Positions 7,004-12,739 of a stretch of 12,739 nucleotides of DNA are shown here, in pieces. Source of the stretch: Chrysochromulina tobinii (lineage: Eukaryota > Haptophyta > Prymnesiales > Chrysochromulinaceae); contig JWZX01001362.1 in assembly GCA_001275005.1 (NCBI GenBank), forward strand, positions 1-12,739. Direction: 5' to 3'. Numbering within the stretch: the stretch's first letter is position 1; every line of letters starts with the position of its first letter. A program made the position numbers and the translations under genes. The notes beneath the pieces are model-generated. The model made no database searches and was not told where the DNA came from. It worked only from the letters and a program-made list of their open reading frames with translations.

Positions 7004-9484
7004 ATGAATGAAGAGTTTTTCTTGCCTAAACGAACAATGCGGAAGGCAGGAAGCCAGTCAATCGCGACGAGCCGACGCCTTGTCTTGGTCTTCGTGCTGG
7101 CCTTGCTAGCTTTCGTTCTCTACTGGCTCCGCCGCCGCCGCCGCCAGCCGCTGCTGCTCACACTCAAAGCAGAGCCGCCTGCGGGCAAGCGTGAGCAACT
7201 GGAGCAGCGGTTGGCGGAGCGACTCCGGGAACAGTCCTCATCTGCCGATGACCACTCGACGATACCCAAGTCTGCGGCGGAGAACACGCCAGCCGCGGAA
7301 GCCGCCTCAATGATCACCAACAAGTTCCTCCCCGACCTGCCCACGTTTGTCTTCGGCGATCGCACTCTCTACGAGGACGGCATCCTCGCGCGCGTAGGCA
7401 ATCTGTCACGAAGCGTGCAGCAAGAGTTTGAGGAGAATGAGCGCGGCAAATGGCTGCCCGAGCTACGCTGCGTGACAGAGCAGCCAGCTAGAGAGGCATA
7501 CCCATCGACAAAAGGAGTGGCGCCAAGCGACGCCCTCGTGCCAAGCTACACTCGCGACCTCGGCCGTACCGGCTGGACGCTCTCCAATTTCCACGAGGCG
7601 CAGCCTACGGAGGGCAACGGCCCCGGCCAGATCCCCGAGCGTCTCTCCCTCGCCGAGACGGCCGTACTACGCACCTACACGGGCCCGTGGTTTCAGGCGA
7701 TCAACTTCTACCTGCGCTACCTGCCAGAGGTACGCTGCTGTGACGCATCGCCGTACTATGAGCACTACGACCCTCGCCGTTGCTTCCTCGCCAAGCCCGG
7801 CCATGAGGACGTCTGCCACTTTTGCGGCAAGCCCAAGAGCAAGCACTTCATTCAGACGCTCGATTCATGGGCCACAAGTGCAGCGCTACTCGTGGGTGGC
7901 ATCCTCAAGCTTCGCTTCGCCTCGACCCCTATGACAGTCTATCGCGGCGTCAAGGAGCGGTTCATCCGTCTGCCAAAGTCGTTTGTCGCGCCGCACAGAG
8001 GCGCGTTCGGATGCGGCGTCGAGCCTGCGCCCATGAGCACCACCGAAGCCAAGGAGGTGGCTCAGAGCTATGCCGGGGACGACTGTGGATCTCTCTTTCA
8101 GATCGAGTTTGATGCGGGGAATCTTGGAGCGCGGCTCGGTTTCCTTTCGCAGTACCCAAAGGAAGAGGAGCTCGTCTTCCCGCCGGGCACCATGCTCACC
8201 TGCATGGCGGTGGAGCCGCTCGAGGGCCAAAAGCACCTCCTTCGCATCAACTGCTCGATCAACCCCGACAGGCAAGTCAAGGACGCCATCGCAGCAATGA
8301 TCACGCACCATGACACGCCCGGTCCGCAGGGCGGGCTGCCGAGAGTGTACATGCTCGTAGTGCTTCAGCCAACGCCTGTGCTCTTCGGCCATGTCCGTTC
8401 CCATCTCAGCCTGTTGCAGCAGCTTGCAAGTACCGAGCGCGCCCTTGCCGACCAGTGCGCTCAGTGGCCAGCCAAAGGGAAGGCGCCAATCTGCGTGCGA
8501 GACGCCGATCCTTCCGCCGTGCGCCTCTCGCTCGTGCGCAACCAGACACACTGCCTCGTATGGCTCGGCCGGGGCTACGAAGTGGCACGTTCCACGTGTT
8601 CAGGCTCGCTGACGATCATGACTTTGGCGGCGGAGATCAGTAAGCTTCCGAAGGTCTGTCGGCCTCGGGTTGCTCTCGTGGCTTTGCAGCACGGGGCGGA
8701 GCGCGCTGCAAAGCTTCTGAGTGACCACGGCATCGGCTGTGTCTTCTGGGTGCGCACCACAAGTGAACCACCTCGTGCGCACGAGTTACTATCCATAGTT
8801 GTCGACCGAATCCTCGAACATATTTGCGGTGGCTGTCTTGGCGAGCAGCTCATGAGATGCTTCGGCGAGGCGCGTACGAAGCTGTCGAGCCACATCTCAG
8901 ATGGTGGCTGCGTTGGCTCGCCTACCAGCGTTGATTCGCCGACAAGTACAGCGAGCACTTCATCATCGTGGATTCAGAGTGAGATGCCAGCGTTGCGTCC
9001 TTCCAACCTCGTCGACGAATCGACGCACGAGTTGTGCGAATCACTGTCGTCGCTGCAGCTGCTCGCGTGCGACGTGCCAAAGGTCGAGGAGCTCCGAAAG
9101 ATGCTTATCGTGCGCAGAGAACGAGGCGTCGCTGTGTGGGGCAGGAGCGGAGCCGCCACAGACGAGAACTTGGCGCATCGCTGCCGGAGCGTCGCTCTCG
9201 AGGCAACCATGTCACTACTGATCGGGACCACTTTTGAGCTGGTCTGGCGCATCTCGGACGAGCAGAGCCTCAACGAAGGCATGCGTCGGATTAAGGCCGC
9301 TGGTCCGCTCGCCGCAGTGCTCGTTTGGATCGATCTAGTCGAGTCGCTGCCGCTCGTGCAGCTGTCGACCCTACTCAAACCCATTATGAAACGAGCGCGT
9401 GAGGCTGCCTGCGCGGTTGTGCTCACGTGCATAGGAACACACGCACAGCAGATGCAGGCTCTTGACGAGGAGCTGGGCTTAGGA
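7004..9484 (+). CDS. ADP-ribosyltransferase multidomain protein, first exon (827 codons)
   Basis: Predicted to transfer ADP-ribose from NAD+ to a protein or other substrate. Start chosen at ATG 7004; earlier in-frame sequence looks like UTR. Residues 26-42 are a membrane helix followed by five arginines, a signal-anchor pattern. Residues ~215-415 are an R-S-E-class ADP-ribosyltransferase: SLAETAVLRTYTGPWFQAIN, then the first Arg in VYRG (R314), Ser in PMSTTEA (S345), and the catalytic E-x-E in YPKEEELVFPPGT (E387, E389). A 42-residue insert with CHFCGKPKSKH sits inside this domain. Residues ~520-620 (RVALVALQHGAERAAKLL, IGCVFWVR) look caspase/CHAT-like, without an obvious catalytic Cys. After a Ser/Thr-rich linker, residues ~690-825 look like a degenerate NB-ARC/STAND domain (GVAVWGRSGAATDENLA) lacking the P-loop Lys. 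Unspliced, the frame stops at 9511. I predict it splices into the frame from 9562. Confidence 0.8.
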
Positions 9485-9561
9485 GTGAGCAGCTCAATTT
9501 ATGAAGATTGATATGCATCCGAGTTCCACCACTGAGGAGCATGGTGTGCTGTGCTGCACAG
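9485..9561 (+). other. Predicted 77-nt intron joining the ADP-ribosyltransferase and helicase frames
   Basis: Donor GA|GTGAGC at 9485 and acceptor CTGCACAG ending at 9561. The upstream frame ends on a complete codon (GGA 9482-9484) and the downstream frame starts on one (GAG 9562), so the join is phase 0. Its length fits the E1 introns (65-95 nt for the simple ones) and its middle is more A+T rich than the flanks. Without it, the two large frames would be separate genes only 29 nt apart, which is hard to explain in a eukaryote. Confidence 0.65.
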
Positions 9562-12500
9562 GAGATGCTGCATATTGGGCAAGCGGCTGAGATGGAGTCC
9601 GATGCATCCACGCACCATAACGAGTTGCGCTTCACCCTACATGCGCCCGGAGGCCAAGCCGTGGATCCCATGAGCGTCGTTGAGCCAATAGCGCTACAGG
9701 AAGCTATCGAAGCCGCGCTCGGTGGGCAGCATCCTCTCGCAGCAGTGTACTTAAATGATGAGCAGGCAGTAATCGCGCGCATCCCGGTGACCGATGTAGC
9801 CTTTCTTCATGGACTGCGCGACAAGGTGCTTGAGGGTAGATTTGCCGTCGAGCTCACCGACAGGCTCCGCAGGCTGCCGAGCTCAGTCAGCCTGGACGTC
9901 AAGGTCGACCTCAGCGCATTTGCAGAGCGTTACGAGAGCAGCGTGCTGCATCTCGATAAGCTTACGAAGCACCAGCAGCTGAAGCTGCTCGAGTGCAAAG
10001 GCCACCATAGCGTTCGTGTCGAGGCACCAGCTGGCGGCGGTAAGACGTTCATTGCCCTGCACGAAATGCTGGGCGTACTCCAATTGGAATCAGCTGAGGA
10101 GAGCGAGAAGGCCGCGGTCCTCTTTGTCGCCCCGCACGAGGCCCTTGCCGTTTTCGTTGCATCCTGGATTGGAACACGCCTTAACAAGTATACGAGAGAT
10201 GAGATGCTTCGCCGACTTTGGGTCCTTTTCCTGCCCTTTGATCAAGGCGTGAGGCGGGCCAGTCTGTCAGACGAAGGAAGGATCTTCTTTGAGCAGCCAT
10301 CTGCTGACGAGATGCCCAAGGAATTCAGATTGGTCGTCGTTGATGAGGGGCATCACATTTATAACAACGCCTCCATGCGCGAAACGGTTGAGTCGCACAT
10401 GGCACCATTGACACGACGCATCGTCCTAGCTGATGTGTCGCAGTCGCTCGGCCGAGACATTGCGTACCCATCCGCGCACCGCGTGGAGCTCACCGAAGTT
10501 GTGCGATGCTCGAAGCGCATCGTACAGGCCGCGTCCGTCGTTCAGCTCGGAGGCGAGCGGAAGCTGCACACGCAGTGCCATCACAAGTCAGACGGACCAC
10601 CAGTCAAGTCGTTCTTGTTCGAGCTTGCGGCTCGTAGCAGCTCTGCAGAACGATTCCGCGCATACGCGGAGCGCGTGATGGCGGCGCTCGAGCACATCGC
10701 AAACCTGTTCCCAGGGTTCGAGCTCACCGACCGCGTCGCCATCCTCGTCCCAGACGCTCCCTTTCTCGATGGTCTCAAGCTCCAACTGATGGCCGCGTTC
10801 CAGGCGCGAGGCAGGCGGTCCGATCAGACGCCAGGGCAGCAGTACATTCTGATCGAGGCGAAAGAAGCTGCGGCTACCCTGCGCCGGCGAGGGCGGAGTA
10901 GCGATGGTGAGGCACTTGTCATCGACACGATCGGCAACTTTGATGGGCTCGAACGGCTGATTGTGATCGCAGTCGGCCTCGACGCACCACTCGACCAGGA
11001 GTCGGACGATGCTTTCTTGGAGACGCGCTCGCGGCTCTACCGCGCCTTGACGCGGGCGCACATGCTAGCAATGGTTGTTAACGAGGCTGTCTGTGGCGGC
11101 TGGCTCGAGTGGCTCAACCTCATCAAGCTGAAAGAGGGCAAGTTTGATCGCGAGGCGGAGCTCGCGCGCATGAAGGCGGATGCTGCGGAAGCAGAAGTGA
11201 AACGGCGTTTGGAAGCGATTCGTAGCCCGCTTGCAGTGGAAGTTGCCAATCACGTCAAGGAATTCCAAGAGGGCCTCGTCACCGAGCAGACTGTATGGGA
11301 TACGGGTGCAAACAGCACCTCACAACCGGAAACGTTGAAGTTCAACCCGCTTCAGCAAGAGCGTACCTCCCTTGTTGGCGGCGGAGGCAGTGGGGACGGG
11401 GTTGGCGATGGAGGTCTCACGCCTCCGCGGACCGAGCCGTTGAGCGCCTTTATCGGGGAGGGCGGTGGACCGGTCACCATTTCTTTGCTTCACACAGAGA
11501 GTGGTGTAGCAAGCGATGCCGTTCAAGGCAGCTCACAGGGCAGCTCAAGTACGGCTCCTGCCTTACCGCGGTCGCCATCTTCGCCACGCGAGGTGATCAC
11601 GCTTTGCCTCGAAGGTGACGTTGACTCTTTTGACGACTCGCGCGAGGACCGATTGAAGAGCGTATTGGCAGGGCTGTTGGGTCCGGAGGTCTGCAGCGGA
11701 CCTTGCAGGATCCGCATCGAAAAGCCCGCGTTATCCTCCAAGATGAAGGCGAAGATTGGAACAAGACGGTGCTGCATCCGTGTTGAAGTCGACGAATCTC
11801 AGCTTCCGCAGCACAGCACAGCTTCCTACAGCAGCGACGCTGCTGAGTCGAGCGACTGTCAAAGCGACGACACATCCGTCGAAGACGACGTTGAGAACAA
11901 AGTGAAGGAGCTGACAACCACAAGTGTTTGGCCTTCTGGTGTGGGCGTTGAGGACATCAATGTAGTCTTCAGGCGCTTTAGCTCAGTCCTGCTCGTTTTG
12001 CTCGTGCATCCCGTTGTGGCGCACGTCCTATTCCAGCTCGCAAAGCAGCGCGATGAGACGTTGCGGCAGGAGAGTGTGAGGTGCTGCAAGCTTGGAGGTT
12101 GCGTTGCACAAATCGACGATCGTGCGGACATTGAAGACTGCATTCGCAAGACCTGTGACGCGGAGAGAGAAGCGATCAGTAAGATGCCCGAGTACCAAGA
12201 GGAGAAACAACTCATAACCGCTAATAGCAATGGCGGCGGCGGCGGCGGCGGCGGTGGCGGCGGTGGCGGCGGTGGCGACGTCGCCGCGGCCGCCGACGAG
12301 AAGGCGGCGGCCGAGAAGGTGGCGGCCGAGAAGGCAGCAGCTGAGGAGGCGGCGGCAGCCGAGGAGGCGGCGGCTGAGGCCGAGATCGAGATCGATGCTG
12401 AGGAGCAGACTGGGCCTGCTGACGACTCACTGCAGCAGAAGGATGACATGGAGCTGCTCCTCGCGGTCGCTGCACGGAAGCTTGGCATCACCACTGCAGG

Positions 12501-12739
12501 CGTGGACATCACCGTGATCCGTCAGCAGCTCCACCAGCAACTCGAGGCTGGCCTTGCAGAGGAGCAGCCACTTGTCAGCCCCACGGATGTCCACGACCTG
12601 CAGCAGCAGGTGGCGAGGCTGCAAACGCAGGTGCTGCGGCAGCAGGAGGAGATCGACGTTCTGCGCGGTAAGGGCGGCGCACGCGGCGCCCACGAGTTCG
12701 TCGTCGCGCAGTACAACATCCTCGCTGGCTACCTCGGCG
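9562..12739 (+). CDS. SF1-type helicase / EAD-like / EEP-nuclease portion of the same predicted protein, 3'-truncated
   Basis: An open frame of 1059 codons from 9562 (or 1066 from ATG 9541 if a separate gene) that runs off the right edge. SF1 helicase motifs in order: Q-like LTKHQ, Walker A APAGGGKT (10024-10047), Walker B LVVVDEGHH (DEGHH 10342-10356), motif III-like LADVSQS, VVRCSKRIV, DTIGNFDGLERLIVI (from 10924), and YRALTRAH (11038-11061). A charged helix follows. Next is a small alpha/beta unit (ITLCLEGDVDSF..., from about 11593) and a hydrophobic element SSVLLVLLVHPVVAHVLFQL (about 11980) recalling effector-associated domains. Then come 15 glycines, an Ala/Glu/Lys coiled coil and a Gln-rich coiled coil. 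The last residues, EFVVAQYNILAGYLG, match the start of a CCR4/nocturnin/Angel-type exonuclease-endonuclease-phosphatase domain, including its metal-binding Asn. The combination suggests a nucleic-acid-processing effector; substrate unknown. Confidence 0.8.
12232..12276 (+). repeat. GGC/GGT trinucleotide repeat coding 15 glycines
   Basis: Fifteen uninterrupted Gly codons, mostly GGC with four periodic GGT interruptions toward the 3' side. It lies in frame within the helicase/nuclease protein, between the alpha/beta domain and an Ala/Glu-rich helix. Such tracts are prone to length variation. It probably acts as a flexible linker. Confidence 0.95.
12280..12396 (+). repeat. Degenerate Ala/Glu/Lys repeat (coiled-coil coding)
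   Basis: Repeats of the AAAEK and AAAEE type encoded by GCG/GCC and GAG/AAG codons. They are probably a long single helix or coiled coil linking the poly-Gly tract to the C-terminal nuclease module. Confidence 0.8.

Noticed and set aside
7886-8551. 221-codon minus-strand frame opposite the ADP-ribosyltransferase
   Set aside because: It overlaps the conserved ART motifs on the plus strand and shows no recognisable domain.
10036-10047. GGTAAGAC as a splice donor
   Set aside because: It lies within the Walker A motif and the frame continues with conserved helicase sequence.
11859-12512. 217-codon minus-strand frame with Ser/Ala and poly-Pro runs
   Set aside because: Its composition is the complement of the Gly and Ala/Glu repeats in the real plus-strand frame.
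12664-12676. CGCGGTAAGG as a splice donor near the right edge
   Set aside because: The frame reads straight on into the EEP motif QYNILAGYLG, so no intron is needed here.
9541-12739. The helicase frame as an independent gene starting at ATG 9541
   Set aside because: Possible, but only 29 nt separate it from the upstream stop, and a clean phase-0 intron joins the two. Kept as the fallback model.

Overview
This is nuclear DNA from a eukaryote, most likely a GC-rich unicellular alga; I favour a haptophyte, with moderate confidence. The evidence is GC-rich coding sequence, short GT-AG introns in a conserved housekeeping gene, ~10-bp tandem repeats inside those introns, and a multidomain ADP-ribosyltransferase of a kind common in algal protists. 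There is no bacterial operon structure, and I see no rRNA, tRNA, CRISPR array or transposase.

Layout. (1) 1-3544, + strand: the 3' three-quarters of a UBA1-type ubiquitin-activating enzyme E1. It has about eight exons and seven introns, and the frames sum to 933 codons plus stop. The adenylation motif, catalytic cysteine region and C-terminal ubiquitin-fold domain are all visible. (2) 3545-4121: gene-free, between convergent gene ends. (3) 6527-4122, - strand: an intronless 801-aa protein I do not recognise. (4) 6528-7003: intergenic region between divergent gene starts. (5) 7004-12739, + strand: a very large multidomain gene that runs off the right edge. Read plainly it looks like an 835-aa ADP-ribosyltransferase followed 29 nt later by a >1066-codon helicase-like frame. 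A 77-nt GT-AG intron at 9485-9561 is phase 0 on both sides and joins them. The predicted product has at least 1886 residues in the window: N-terminal membrane anchor, R-S-E-class ADP-ribosyltransferase, a caspase/CHAT-like alpha/beta segment, a degenerate NB-ARC/STAND-like segment, an SF1-type helicase core with all main motifs, small alpha/beta domains, a poly-Gly tract and Ala/Glu coiled coil, and at the right edge the first motif of a CCR4/nocturnin-type (EEP) nuclease.

The two most interesting things are that fusion protein, whose parts (NAD-dependent modifier, STAND-like remnant, helicase, nuclease) resemble innate-immune or stress-effector logic, and the structure of the E1 introns. In three E1 introns the first ~11-21 nt are a near copy of the start of the next exon. 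In two others the intron contains a copy of the upstream exon end with its splice site. Five of the seven carry related TGATGACCTC/TGATTGCCTC repeats. This points to intron birth or growth by local duplication. Functions and the spliced structures are inferences from sequence alone; cDNA would settle them.
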